In this document: one piece after another, positions 30,230 to 40,273 of the stretch
How positions within the stretch are numbered: position 1 is the first letter of the stretch
How the letters are laid out: each line of letters opens with the position of its first letter
Origin: Pycnococcus provasolii
Lineage: Eukaryota; Chlorophyta; Pseudoscourfieldiophyceae; Pseudoscourfieldiales
Direction: 5' to 3'
DNA length: 64,000 nucleotides
NCBI GenBank assembly: GCA_049487715.1
Contig: CP150553.1
Coordinates: 909,803-973,802, forward strand
The notes under the pieces: generated by a model
Seen by the model: only the letters and a program-made list of their open reading frames with translations
Database searches by the model: none
What the model was told of the DNA's origin: nothing
Program-made: the position numbers and the translations under genes

Positions 30230-30625
30230 ATGTTGTTGTTGCTGTCGTCGTCGTCGTCGTGGTCGTCGCGAGTAGTCCGCGCCGTGCCCGTGCGAACGAA
30301 GCAGCAGCGCTGGACTACGCACACGCACGCACACGCACACATGCACACGCACGCACAGCAGAAGCAGAATCAGAAGCAGAACCGCCGCTGCAAAGGACAA
30401 CACACGACGACGACGCGCATACATTGCTCGCCAACGCCGACGCCGACGCCCGAGGAGAAGGATAAGGACAACGACTATTACGAGGGGTTTATCAAGGCAC
30501 CTCTCGATGGAAGCGACTTGCAAGAGCGAGACAACCTCACTCCATCGCTAAAGCTCATGGGACAAAGCGCAGTCGTCATCGCGGTGCTATTCCTTGGGTT
30601 CCTCATCTCCAACGACCTCATCTAA
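30230..30625 (+). CDS. Small single-span protein, probably organelle-targeted
   Basis: A 131-residue product. The first 75 residues are low-complexity: Ser-rich, then a His/Thr run from CACACG microsatellite sequence, Gln/Asn, then Thr-Pro repeats. From about residue 75 it looks like a real small protein: acidic EEKDKDNDYYEGFIKAPLDG, then a C-terminal membrane helix (SAVVIAVLFLGFLISN). This resembles small thylakoid or inner-envelope proteins with a transit peptide, but I do not recognise it. An upstream exon or a later start is possible. It is convergent with DiT1, 147 bp apart. Confidence 0.5.
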   Translation: MLLLLSSSSSWSSRVVRAVPVRTKQQRWTTHTHAHAHMHTHAQQKQNQKQNRRCKGQHTTTTRIHCSPTPTPTPEEKDKDNDYYEGFIKAPLDGSDLQERDNLTPSLKLMGQSAVVIAVLFLGFLISNDLI

Positions 30626-30772
30626 GTTAGTTTTGTTTGTTTCATTTTTCACTCATAATATCATTTTTGTTGTTTCACATCCACCAACTCCAAAACTGAC
30701 GCGTACGCGCATCGCACACGCGTACGCACACCCACCCATCCACACCAACTCTCTGGTTCTCTCGCGGACAGC

Positions 30773-32479
30773 CTACATCAACCCAATGGCCTTCCACCAA
30801 AACGCACCCACGCCGAACATCACCCCGTACTGGAACAGTGCCATAATACCGCCAACCTTCCACCACGTGGGTAAGTCGATGTATCCAGCTCCGTAATATA
30901 CCACACCCTGCGCAGATGCGTAGTGCGTGATGGCGCCAAACAGATTCGTGCTGAACGACAGCGTGAGCGCCGCAATCAGCACCGGAACGCCAGATCCAAC
31001 CATCATCGCCAGGAAGGCTGCGTAAAGAGCACCAACGTGAGCAGTCTGGCTCGCGAATAGATAGTGGATCGCGAAGTACGCAACGTGAAGCACGGTGAAC
31101 GCCATCGGCCAGGACATGGACGCACCCGCGAGCATGGTAGAGACGTTGTTCGCCAACCACGAGATAATTCCGAACGTCTCGAGCTGCGCGGACATGCCAA
31201 CGAGCGCGGAGAACCACAGGAGCGTGTCCCACGCACCCTTTTCCTGCAGGCAGTCCTGCCAAGAGATGACGCCGGAGCACAGCAACGCGCTCAGGCCGAG
31301 CAGCGCGGTGACGGGAGCGCTCACACCAAGCAAACCTGGCCCGAAGATCCACAGGAAGAGCAGGCTAGCGACGACGCCGAGCGTAATCTTCTCGCCGCTC
31401 GTCGCAGGTCCCATCTCCTCAAGCTTCGCAGCCGCCATCGTGGGTGCGTCCGGCGTCTCCGTCACCTCCGGCGGGTAAATCTTGAAGAGCACGTACGGCG
31501 TGAGGACGAGCGCAAGGAAACCGGGAACGCACGACGCCAAGAGCCAGGATCCGAAGGTGATTCCGACGGCGCCCGCCGCCTCGGCGAGGCGTGCGCACAG
31601 CAGGTTCTGCGCGGCACCCGTCAGGAAGATTCCAGACGTGAGGTTGCAGCACTGAAGCGAATTCTGGATCAGGTAGGCACCCATCTTCTTCTCCGTGCCT
31701 TTCGCAGGATCGCTGCCGCAAGCTTTCGAAAGGCTAAGAATCACGGGAAGCATCACACCGCCGTGTCTGGCAGCCGTGCTCGGCAAGCCGGGTGCGACGA
31801 TAGCCTCCGCGGCAGTGAGCGCATAGCCCAGCCCGAGCGTCGTCTTGCCGAAGAATCGCGCGAACATGAATCCCACACGATTGCCCAGCCCCGTCTTCAC
31901 GAACGCGCGCGCGATGAAGAAGACGCTCACAATGAGCCAGACGACGTCGAGCGTGAATGCGGAGAACGCTTGCTGGAACGTGAGGGTCTTCGTCACGAGC
32001 GCGAGCGTGACGCTGCACATGGACCACGCTCCGACGGGAAGTGGGTTGAGAACGATGCCAGCGATGGTTCCGACGAAGATGGAGAGCAGCGACCACGCCT
32101 GCCCGGTGACTCCAGCGGGGATGGGCAAGAGGAACCGTATCGCCAGCCCGAGCGCGATGGAAGCCGCCGCGGGCACCAACTTGATTGGTGTGAGCGAGGG
32201 CTTCTCCGCCGCCGCCGCAGCAACGACCGCATGCTTCGACGCCGACAGCGCCGTGCTGGACGTGGGCACACCGCCTTGGTCGTTTTGCTGCCGCTTCGCC
32301 GCCCGTCTGTCCCGGGTGTGCGCGTGTGGCGTCGTCTCCCCGTTCGCCGCGAGATGTGTCGTCAGCGTGCGAGGCGGAGGCGTCGTCGTCGAGCGCGGGG
32401 CTAGCCGTGCGCGCGACGCGGTGGTTGCTCGCGCCTGCTTTGGAGCGCGAGACGGCAGCTTACACGTGGCGGCGAGCAT
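30773..32479 (-). CDS. DIT1: Plastid 2-oxoglutarate/malate translocator (DiT1/OMT1, DASS family)
   Basis: A 568-residue product from ATG 32479. About 90 residues of Ala/Arg/Thr-rich sequence form a likely plastid transit peptide. The rest is a DASS (SLC13-like) transporter with about 12 hydrophobic segments. Recognisable blocks include GLAIRFLLPIP, LDVVWLIVSVFFIARAFVKTGLG, GLPSTAARHGGVMLPVI, LTGAAQNLL and WDTLLWFSALVGMS, all close to plant DiT1. The carrier exchanges 2-oxoglutarate for malate across the inner envelope, feeding ammonia assimilation. It is divergent from HMCES (186 bp between starts). The frame is open further upstream but Pro/Arg-rich; 32479 gives the plausible transit peptide. 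Confidence 0.93.
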   Translation of the reverse strand: MLAATCKLPSRAPKQARATTASRARLAPRSTTTPPPRTLTTHLAANGETTPHAHTRDRRAAKRQQNDQGGVPTSSTALSASKHAVVAAAAAEKPSLTPIKLVPAAASIALGLAIRFLLPIPAGVTGQAWSLLSIFVGTIAGIVLNPLPVGAWSMCSVTLALVTKTLTFQQAFSAFTLDVVWLIVSVFFIARAFVKTGLGNRVGFMFARFFGKTTLGLGYALTAAEAIVAPGLPSTAARHGGVMLPVILSLSKACGSDPAKGTEKKMGAYLIQNSLQCCNLTSGIFLTGAAQNLLCARLAEAAGAVGITFGSWLLASCVPGFLALVLTPYVLFKIYPPEVTETPDAPTMAAAKLEEMGPATSGEKITLGVVASLLFLWIFGPGLLGVSAPVTALLGLSALLCSGVISWQDCLQEKGAWDTLLWFSALVGMSAQLETFGIISWLANNVSTMLAGASMSWPMAFTVLHVAYFAIHYLFASQTAHVGALYAAFLAMMVGSGVPVLIAALTLSFSTNLFGAITHYASAQGVVYYGAGYIDLPTWWKVGGIMALFQYGVMFGVGAFWWKAIGLM

Positions 32480-32665
32480 CGAGAGAGAGAGATACGAGAG
32501 GGAGCAAGAGGACGGGGAGAAAAGAGAGAGAGAAATAATCAAAAAAGATCCACACAACCTTATCTGAAAGCAATTAGGGGTTTGAAAAACCTTTTTGCAA
32601 GGTTCAGGTGATGCTCCCCCCGGCCCCCCGCCCCAGGCCCGGACGCCAGACGTATTCTCGCTCTC

Positions 32666-33629
32666 ATGTGCGGTCGCGGCGTCGTCCACGCGTCTGGCGC
32701 GCACGTCAACCGCGTCTCCAAGGCGGCGTCCGGGAAAAACGCCACGTGCGGAGGAACGGCGGTGCTCGACGACGAGCAGGTCTGCGCGCACAACTACAAC
32801 TACCACCCGGGGCAGACGTGCCCAGTGCTCGTGCTGAAGACGCACCACGACGGAACGACACGTGTCTGCGAGCTGCAGAACAAGCAGTGGGGTCTCGTCC
32901 CTCGATTCACGCGGCTGGATGAAGATGAAAAGCCGAACTTCTTCAAAATGTTCAACGCGCGTTCAGAGTCAGTCGACTCGAAACCGTCGTTCAAACAGCT
33001 CGTCAACACACACCGGGGCGTGGTGCTGTTTAGCGGGTACTACGAATGGATGACGCCGCCAGGGTCAAGTCAGAAGCATAAGCAGCCTTACTACGTCCAT
33101 CGCACGTCCGACGAACCTCTCGCTCTAGCCGCGATTTACGACCAATGTGGCGAGCTGGCAACCTTTACCGTATGTCTGAAGAACATCTCGCTAAACAATA
33201 GTGGAATAACATTCATTGACTAACCTTAGCAAACTTTTTACCGAACAGATTCTGACGACAGACTCCACGCGCAGTGCGGTATCATGGTTGCACGACCGCA
33301 TGCCAGTTATACTTCGAGACGATGAATCGATTCGAAAATGGATGGACGTCTCACAACCACTGCCTTACGAATTGCTTGGACCATACACCGAAAAGGACCT
33401 CGAAGCGTTCAAGGTGACTTCAGACGTGGGAAACATGAAGCTCAATCACCCACGATGCTGCGAACCACTGAAGACCAAGGCGGTGAGTGAGAGCGCCATA
33501 GCGAAGCTCTTCGCGAAGAAGAAGGTGGCATCGCCTACGGCGAAGAGGGAGCGCGACGACGACGACGATGAAGGTGCTGCTGCTGCTGCTCCAGAGTCCG
33601 CGAAAGTGAAACGTGAAAAAGTGGATTAA
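32666..33629 (+). CDS. HMCES: HMCES/SRAP abasic-site shield protein, two exons
   Basis: Spliced from 32666-33169 and 33249-33629, 294 residues. The 79-bp intron begins GTATGT, ends ACAG and carries TGACTAAC. Splicing gives TFTILTTDST, a normal SRAP sequence. SRAP proteins crosslink to abasic sites in single-stranded DNA through Cys2. Here Met-Cys-Gly-Arg opens the protein, the active-site Glu sits in SGYYEW (about 123-128), and HDRMPVIL supplies the catalytic His block. The C-terminus is acidic then basic (Asp run, KVKREKVD), beyond the SRAP fold. It ends 38 bp from the convergent ValRS stop. Confidence 0.93.
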
Positions 33630-33667
33630 TATGTTGCAATTTGTAGAATAAAAAACCCAATTGTGAA

Positions 33668-36600
33668 CTAAATCATGGCGCCACGCACATCTCTAATGTT
33701 AGCGGCGATCTGTGCAAGCTCCTTCGTGATGGACTCAATTTCCGCCGCATTCTTCTCCTTCACGCTATCCGGCACACTCGTGTCGTATCCAGCGCGATTC
33801 ACAGCCTGCATCTTCTTCTCAAGCGCAGCCTTGCGGTCAGCCTCCTTCTTCTCCAGCTTCGCGAGCTCCGCCTTGGGGTCCACCATGCCCGCTAACATCA
33901 TGTACATGCTCAATGACTCGTTCACCACGCTCACGCCGCAGCCCTTGGGAACCTCCGCGGGGGAGGCGAGCGACTTGATGGAGCCCGCGGCGGATAGCGC
34001 GCAGATATCCGTCGCCTGCCGCATGATGACGTCGCGGTGCATCGACGAGTCGCTTAATGCGTAAACCTCGGGCTTTTGCTTGTTTGTCATGCCGTAGCTC
34101 ATCTTCTGCGCGCGGATCGTGCGCACGGCGGTCATCACGATATCCATCTCCTCCTCCACCTTTCCGTCGTGCATGAAATTCGTCTGCGATGCTTGTGGAT
34201 ATTCCGCAAGCATCACAGACTCACATGTGTTGCCCTTAGCCTTGGGCAGACGCTGCCAAAGCTCCTCCGTCACGAATGGCATGAACGGATGCAGAAGGCG
34301 CAGTCCCACGTCGAGGCAAATGCACAGCGTAATGCGGTACGCAAGCTTCACGCTATCGTCGTCGCCGGCAAGCGGTCCCTTGCAAGCTTCGATGAAGACG
34401 TCGCAAATCTCCGACTGCCAGAAGTTGTAGATCACCTGCGTGCTGCCGGAAAATTCGTAGTTCTCCATGCACTTGTTCGTCTCCGCCACCGCGGCGTGCA
34501 GCCTGCTGAGGATCCAGCGGCAGTAGAAGGGATACGAAGAGAGGCGGAAGTGAGGCTGCGGTGCGGAGCCCCCAACGTACTCTGCAAACGACATGGACGG
34601 AACCTGCGCCTCCGTGAGATTGCTGCGCCCCTTCTCACCCACGTGCCCGATGGCAAACTTCAGCGCGTTCCACAGCTTGTTGCACCAGTGCCGGTACGAA
34701 ACGACGCGATTCACGTCGAGGTTGATGTCGCGAGCTTGCGCGGTGTAGTTGGCCAACCCAAAGCGAAGCGCGTCCGTGCCGCACTGCGGGATGCCACTCG
34801 GGAAGTCCTGCGTCTGTCCCTTCTGCGCCTTTTCCACCTCCTTCGGGTCGAGGTTGCCACCCACCAGCGTCTCGTGCAGACCCTCCAGCGAAATGCCCTC
34901 AATCACGTGCAGCGGATCAACGACGTTGCCGAGTGACTTTGACATTTTTCGACCGTGCGCGTCACGCACCATCGCGTGTAGATAAATCTGCTTGAAAGGA
35001 ATCTTCCCCGTCAGCTTCATGCCCATCATCACCATGCGAGCAACCCAGAAGAAGAGAATGTCGTGGCCCGTCTCGAGCATCGCCGTGGGGTAGAACTTCT
35101 CGAGGTCCTGCGTCTGATTTGGCCACCCAAATACGCTGAACGGGAAGAGGCCGGAAGAGAACCACGTGTCGAGCACGTCGTCATCCTGAACCAACGTAAT
35201 CTTCTTGTCTCCGCGAGGGTTGAACTTCTGCTGAGCGCGGCGCTCCGCATCCTCAGGCGTGCGGCCACATACCCACCTTTCGAGGTTCTCCGACGGTGCG
35301 CCCGGCTTGCCGGAGTTGTCATCTCCCTCGATGCTGACGTAGTATGCGGGTATTCGGTGACCCCACCACAGCTGCCGAGATATGCACCAGTCGCGGATGT
35401 TCTCCAGCCACCGGAACCACGTCGTCTCGAACGACTTGGGCAAGATCTCGAGTTCCCCGCTGCGCACAGCCTTGCATGCATTATCTGCCATCTCCTTGCA
35501 GCTCACCCACCACTGCGGCTTGAGCAGAGGCTCGATGACGTCCTTTGATCGGCTGCAGATGGGAATCTTCATTGCATTGTCCTTCTTGCCGCGGAACAGT
35601 CCCTTCTCCTCCAAAGCCTTGACGACGCTAACGCGCGCTTCGAAGCGCCTCTGACCCTTGAACTCCGCATTTGCCGGATGAGAGCTGAGCTTTCCGTCGT
35701 CGGTGTAGATGTTGATGAAGTCCAGGTTGTGACGCTTTCCCGTCTGAAAGTCGTTCGGGTCGTGCGCGGGCGTGATCTTCACCGCGCCGGTACCAAACGT
35801 CATGTCGACAAGCTCGGCGTCAGTGATGATGGGAATCTTGCGGCCGTTGAACGGGTGAATGGCGTGCTTGCCGTGCAGGTGCGTGTAGCGCGGATCTTCG
35901 GGGTGCACGGCAACCGCCGTATCGCCAAGCATCGTCTCAGGACGCGTGGTGGCAACCACAATCTCGCCCGCGCCGCCCTCAAGCGGGTAAGCAAACTCCG
36001 TGAGTACACCAAACTCCACCGGCTTGTCGTATCCCGGCACGGGCATCATTTTGCGTCCAGTCAGCTCCTCGTAATCCACCTCGATGTCAGAGATTGCTGA
36101 CTTGAGCGTGCAGCTCCAGTTAACAAGGCGGTTGTCGCGGTAGATGCACCCTTCGTCGTGCATACGCACGAACGCCTCCTTCACCGCCTCGGACAGCTTG
36201 TCGTCCATCGTGAACGCCTCGCGCGACCAGTCGAGCGACGACCCGAGGCGGCGCAGCTGCGTGGTGATGCGATTTCCATATTCCTCCTTCCACTTCCACA
36301 CCTCCTTGACAAACGGCTCGCGTCCTAGATCGTGCCTCGTCTGTCCCCGCTCCTTCTTGAGCTTCTTCTCCACGACCGTCTGCGTTGCGATGCCCGCGTG
36401 ATCCGTGCCTGGGATCCACAGAGCCTCGAATCCGCACATGCGCTTGTACCGGATGACTGTGTCCTGGATCGAGTTGGTAAGAGCGTGGCCGAGGTGAAGG
36501 CTGCCAGTCACGTTCGGCGGGGGAATGACGATGACGTACGGCTTGCGCTTCGTCTTGTTGTCACCCCTGAAGAAGCCTTTCTTCTCCCACCAGCTATACC

Positions 36601-37681
36601 ACGTCGCCTCAACAATGTTTGGGTTGTACCCCTTTAGCATTGGCCGAGTCGTGTCCTTGCGCTCGCCCACAGGGACAGCCATCAGCACATCGAGCTCTTC
36701 CTTCTCCGCCGCCGCCTCCTCGCCTGCCGCCGCCGCCTTTTCCGCCGCCATCGCCGCCTTCTTCGCCGCACGCGAGGAGTTGCCGCCGCCTGCCGCGTTG
36801 GCTGCCGCCTTCTCCTTCGCCGCCGCCTCCTTAGCCTTCTGCCTCGCCTCGAATTCCGCCTGCTTCTTTGCCTTCTCAGCCTCCTTCCGAGCCTTCTTCG
36901 CAGCCGCCTTGGCTGCGGGGTCGTCGGGCAAGGCGGAGTCCGCCGGCGGCGCTGCCGCCGGCGGTGCTGCCTTCTTGGCCTTGCTCTCGTCGCCAGCTTT
37001 CGAAGGGGCCGAAGGTGAAGCGCCCGAAGAGGCGACGACCGGCGCAGGCTTGCATCCACCCTTGGGGATGGTCCAACTTGTCGACGACGCCTTGGACGAG
37101 CCAAGCCCGCTCGCGCCACCCACCGCTTGCAGGAACGGCGACTGGTGTACGACCGTATCAAGCCACCTGAACGTGCACGGATACGCCGACCGTTCCGCCG
37201 CGCCCAGTATGCCATTGCGCGCAAGCAGGTGCAACGACGCAGCGTACGCCAAGTCTGCGAGTGTCATTCTGTGGTTGTTGCCGAGGAATGTCTGCAGCAG
37301 AAGTGCTTTTTCTAGCACCGCAAGACTCTCCTCCACGCACGCCTTCGCCGCCTGAGCCTCAGGCGCGTCGGCACCGTCCTTCGCGAAGAGCCATCGCTGC
37401 GCGGCAGCATCCAGCCTCGTCGACGAGTCGAGCCACGCGTCAATCTGCGACTTCTCGAGGGCTTCCCCACTGTACACCGCGCTCGATCCGTTGATGGAGG
37501 CGATGTAACGCAGTGTGGCGTGTCCCCCGCGCACCACCCTTCCCTCCGCGGTGGTTGCCGTGAGCTCGCCAGCGTGCTTGTCAGAGAGCTGTGCGGATAC
37601 TTCGGTGTTGCACGCCGCGGCTGCGACGCACACCTTCAAGGCGTTTGCGTCGAGCGTGTGCGCGCTGATCTGCGTCGCCAT
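33668..37681 (-). CDS. VARS1: Valyl-tRNA synthetase, cytosolic type with N-terminal GST-like domain
   Basis: A 1,337-residue class I synthetase in one exon. Residues about 60-195 form a GST-C-like domain (AWLDSSTRLDAAAQRWLF ... TLADLAYAASLHLL), as in metazoan VARS1, where it docks to elongation factor and synthetase complexes. A charged Ala/Lys linker (about 200-325) follows. The catalytic core has the HIGH-type motif PPPNVTGSLHLGHAL (about 386-400), CP1 editing-domain sequence TTRPETMLGDTAVAVHP, and KMSKS (GRKMSKSLGN, about 912). A C-terminal coiled coil (KAELAKLEKKEADRKAALEKK) is the tRNA-binding arm. No transit peptide is evident. It is divergent from the Obg gene, 201 bp between starts. 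Confidence 0.96.
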   Translation of the reverse strand: MATQISAHTLDANALKVCVAAAACNTEVSAQLSDKHAGELTATTAEGRVVRGGHATLRYIASINGSSAVYSGEALEKSQIDAWLDSSTRLDAAAQRWLFAKDGADAPEAQAAKACVEESLAVLEKALLLQTFLGNNHRMTLADLAYAASLHLLARNGILGAAERSAYPCTFRWLDTVVHQSPFLQAVGGASGLGSSKASSTSWTIPKGGCKPAPVVASSGASPSAPSKAGDESKAKKAAPPAAAPPADSALPDDPAAKAAAKKARKEAEKAKKQAEFEARQKAKEAAAKEKAAANAAGGGNSSRAAKKAAMAAEKAAAAGEEAAAEKEELDVLMAVPVGERKDTTRPMLKGYNPNIVEATWYSWWEKKGFFRGDNKTKRKPYVIVIPPPNVTGSLHLGHALTNSIQDTVIRYKRMCGFEALWIPGTDHAGIATQTVVEKKLKKERGQTRHDLGREPFVKEVWKWKEEYGNRITTQLRRLGSSLDWSREAFTMDDKLSEAVKEAFVRMHDEGCIYRDNRLVNWSCTLKSAISDIEVDYEELTGRKMMPVPGYDKPVEFGVLTEFAYPLEGGAGEIVVATTRPETMLGDTAVAVHPEDPRYTHLHGKHAIHPFNGRKIPIITDAELVDMTFGTGAVKITPAHDPNDFQTGKRHNLDFINIYTDDGKLSSHPANAEFKGQRRFEARVSVVKALEEKGLFRGKKDNAMKIPICSRSKDVIEPLLKPQWWVSCKEMADNACKAVRSGELEILPKSFETTWFRWLENIRDWCISRQLWWGHRIPAYYVSIEGDDNSGKPGAPSENLERWVCGRTPEDAERRAQQKFNPRGDKKITLVQDDDVLDTWFSSGLFPFSVFGWPNQTQDLEKFYPTAMLETGHDILFFWVARMVMMGMKLTGKIPFKQIYLHAMVRDAHGRKMSKSLGNVVDPLHVIEGISLEGLHETLVGGNLDPKEVEKAQKGQTQDFPSGIPQCGTDALRFGLANYTAQARDINLDVNRVVSYRHWCNKLWNALKFAIGHVGEKGRSNLTEAQVPSMSFAEYVGGSAPQPHFRLSSYPFYCRWILSRLHAAVAETNKCMENYEFSGSTQVIYNFWQSEICDVFIEACKGPLAGDDDSVKLAYRITLCICLDVGLRLLHPFMPFVTEELWQRLPKAKGNTCESVMLAEYPQASQTNFMHDGKVEEEMDIVMTAVRTIRAQKMSYGMTNKQKPEVYALSDSSMHRDVIMRQATDICALSAAGSIKSLASPAEVPKGCGVSVVNESLSMYMMLAGMVDPKAELAKLEKKEADRKAALEKKMQAVNRAGYDTSVPDSVKEKNAAEIESITKELAQIAANIRDVRGAMI

Positions 37682-37882
37682 TTCGCGTCGCTTGGTATGC
37701 GGACGTCAGGCTGGTATTGGTAGCTGCGCCGCCGGGACGAGGGAGAAAAAGCAGAGCAGAGGAGAGGCTGAGGCTGAGGCGAGAGGAGAGGAGAGGAGAA
37801 GGACCCGGGGCAGCAAAACAGGTGTCCCCGTCCCCCTCCCTTCCCCCTCCCCCGCAGCCACCTCAACAAGCACGATGCGAAG

Positions 37883-39211
37883 ATGAGAATGAACTACTGC
37901 TACTACTACTACGCCATCACCACGGGCGCGCGCGCACTCAACAAACTCGCGTGGACGGCCGCATTCTCGGCCGCACCGGCGTTGCCGCGCGTGAAGAAGA
38001 GAGACGCGCCTCGGCGGGCGTCCAAGCCGTTCGTCGACGCCACCTCGGCGTTGGTGCAGGGCGGGGATGGCGGACGTGGCTCGCTCGCGCTCGCGAAGAG
38101 AGGAGGGAGCGGCATGTCTCCGCCGGCTGGCGGGAACGGAGGAAAAGGCGGCGGGGTGTACGTCGAAGCTGCGGCGGGCGTGCGCGACTTGAGCGGCATA
38201 ACTGCGCTGTACCGTGCAGACAATGGAGGACACGGAGGCGGCGACGGCATGTATGGCAGGAGAGCGAAAGACGTCGTCATTCAAGTTCCGCTCGGAACGT
38301 GGGCGGAGGTGTACCGCGTCGACGACGACGGGGACAAGTCTTGGGACGACGCTGGCGGCGACGTGGACTTCGAAGTTAGCCAAAGTGCGCACGCGACGTT
38401 CGAGGTTCCGGTGCTTACGCTCGACCTGTCCACCGCCGGGGAACGCCACCTCGTCGCCGCGGGTGGCGTGGGTGGCCTGGGCAGCCGATCAAAAGGCTCA
38501 CGGCACCGCAGTCGCATTGCGCTAAACACCATGCCCGGTTTTCTTCGTGATAAGCAGCTTGACCCTGAGGACTCGGTGCGCCAAGCCGCCATGGGAGGCG
38601 CGGGTGAGTCGGTGCGTCTCAGCCTGCGTCTGAAAACATTGGCAGATATTGGCCTTGTTGGTGCGCCGAATGCTGGCAAGTCGAGTCTGCTGCGTGCCAT
38701 ATCGACCGCCCGCCCGGCAGTTGCGGATTATCCGTTCACGACAATCTCGCCGATGGTCGGAAGTGTCGTGTGCCCTCCCGACGGCGCCATGCTGAGCGTC
38801 GCGGACGTTCCCGGCCTGCTGCGAGGTGCAAGCATGGGCAAGGGTATGGGAATTGATTTCCTCAGGCATGTCGAGAGGGCGCCGTTTCTCGCGTTTGTCG
38901 TCGACGTTTGCGCGGATCCGCACGAGGTGGTCGAGTGGCTGCTGACGGAGTTGGCGGCGTACGACGAAAGCCTCGTATCACGCCCGAGGTTGGTGGTGGC
39001 AAACAAGGTGGATCTTCCCGAGGGTCGCGAACGTGCGCGTGTGCTGCGCGAAGGTCTTCCGTCTGAGGAAGTTATTGCCGTGAGCGCACTCACGGGCGAG
39101 GGCATGGGCGAACTTATCAGGACCATGAGACGAATGCTCGAAAGTCAAGTTGTTGACTGGAAGGCGAGGGACTACGACCCTGTTGCGCTTGCGAAGAAGA
39201 AGTTGATGTAA
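37883..39211 (+). CDS. Obg-family GTPase, organellar
   Basis: A 442-residue product with an Obg fold N-terminus (Gly-rich: GGDGGRGS, GGNGGKGGGVYVEA, GHGGGDGMYGRRAKDVVIQVPLG as separate blocks) and a G domain: G1 GAPNAGKSS (about 261-269), G2 YPFTT, G3 DVPGLLRGA, G4 NKVD, G5 SAL. Obg proteins act in large ribosomal subunit assembly. There is an unusual Tyr-rich start (MRMNYCYYYYAI), then Arg/Ala-rich sequence compatible with mitochondrial targeting. This is closer to MTG2/ObgM by lacking a long plastid-type extension, but the organelle is uncertain. A second ATG at 37889 is an alternative start. Confidence 0.92.
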   Translation: MRMNYCYYYYAITTGARALNKLAWTAAFSAAPALPRVKKRDAPRRASKPFVDATSALVQGGDGGRGSLALAKRGGSGMSPPAGGNGGKGGGVYVEAAAGVRDLSGITALYRADNGGHGGGDGMYGRRAKDVVIQVPLGTWAEVYRVDDDGDKSWDDAGGDVDFEVSQSAHATFEVPVLTLDLSTAGERHLVAAGGVGGLGSRSKGSRHRSRIALNTMPGFLRDKQLDPEDSVRQAAMGGAGESVRLSLRLKTLADIGLVGAPNAGKSSLLRAISTARPAVADYPFTTISPMVGSVVCPPDGAMLSVADVPGLLRGASMGKGMGIDFLRHVERAPFLAFVVDVCADPHEVVEWLLTELAAYDESLVSRPRLVVANKVDLPEGRERARVLREGLPSEEVIAVSALTGEGMGELIRTMRRMLESQVVDWKARDYDPVALAKKKLM

Positions 39212-39293
39212 TTTTATTGTATTATATTTTACTTTATGTCTTTAACTACTAACTACTAATCTATTTGGAAAGCTTTCCTAGTAATTCATGTTC

Positions 39294-40169
39294 TCACGAG
39301 GACTTGGGCTTGGGCTTCAAGAGAGCTTGCACGCCCTCTTTCACGCCTGTAGCCACCTCGACGAACCACATAAGCTGAAGGGCGTAGAAGACGAGTGAAA
39401 TGGCAAACACAGCCTGGCCACGCCATACATCGGTCCACAGGTGCACCGTGGAGTACTGCTGGATTATCATGTACATCGGGAGAAGAACACGTGTGGCGGT
39501 GAAGCACAGTGCGAAGAGAGCGCTCGTGATGAGAAATCCAAGAGCCTCTGGTCGTTTCGTGCGCTCGTAGAACCAGCGGATGTGCAGAAAGACGGTGCTC
39601 AGCTCAGACAGATGAACGTACGTGCCAAACTCGCCTCCCTGCTTGCCGCCAAGGACGATGAGATAGCTGATGATCCCAAGCCAGTGGTGCACGCTGTATC
39701 CGACGAACATCGGAAATGTAATGGTTCCGTGCAGGTACGTAACGATGACCAGAATCGTGTCGTATGTGAGGTACGCGAGCATGAGCGCAAAGCAAGCCTC
39801 CTGGAACGGCGAATTAGATGTCCAAAGGCGACACGAGAAGTCGCCGTCGCTGAAGTCGATCACCGCGGTGGTGAAAAAAGTTGCCGCGTGCACCATCGAC
39901 GTGGCGATGTTGCGCCAAACGAGCCTCTGCTTTAGGTCGCGCGCTTCTTTTCTGTACGTTCCCGAACACCGCCACAGGATGGCAGGCGCGACTACGTTGT
40001 GGACGACGAGCATGAGCGAAAGGTATGCCGCGTACGTGGCGTAGAACCACCAAGGCTGGTGCGCGAGGTACGCCATGGGTGCTAGTAGCATCGCGGTGGT
40101 GGTCAAGCGAAAGTGATCGCAGAGGGGCGGAAACAGAACGCGACCCGGGGCGGGAGAATTCTGGGGCAT
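39294..40169 (-). CDS. TLC (TRAM/LAG1/CLN8) domain membrane protein
   Basis: A 291-residue product from ATG 40169. About seven hydrophobic helices are predicted by eye. The TLC hallmark appears as FVGYSVHHWLGIISYLIVL and GTYVHLSELSTVFLHIRWFY, with conserved His pairs and the E-x-S/T block. TLC proteins without the ceramide synthase signature include TMEM56/TLCD-type proteins involved in membrane lipid composition, probably in the ER or plasma membrane. The tail is Lys/Pro-rich. It is divergent from the RRM gene with only 104 bp between starts. Confidence 0.8.
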   Translation of the reverse strand: MPQNSPAPGRVLFPPLCDHFRLTTTAMLLAPMAYLAHQPWWFYATYAAYLSLMLVVHNVVAPAILWRCSGTYRKEARDLKQRLVWRNIATSMVHAATFFTTAVIDFSDGDFSCRLWTSNSPFQEACFALMLAYLTYDTILVIVTYLHGTITFPMFVGYSVHHWLGIISYLIVLGGKQGGEFGTYVHLSELSTVFLHIRWFYERTKRPEALGFLITSALFALCFTATRVLLPMYMIIQQYSTVHLWTDVWRGQAVFAISLVFYALQLMWFVEVATGVKEGVQALLKPKPKSS

Positions 40170-40273
40170 CCTAACCCCTAATCTTGGGGCATGTCGAACC
40201 CCCAAACTGATTCTGTCACGCGCAACTATCCATACCTCGCGCAACTCGCAGGCGGCGGCGCTTCTCCAAGACG

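Noticed and set aside
31064-32404. 446-codon plus-strand frame opposite DiT1
   Set aside because: Antisense shadow of the transporter, extremely Arg/Glu-rich.
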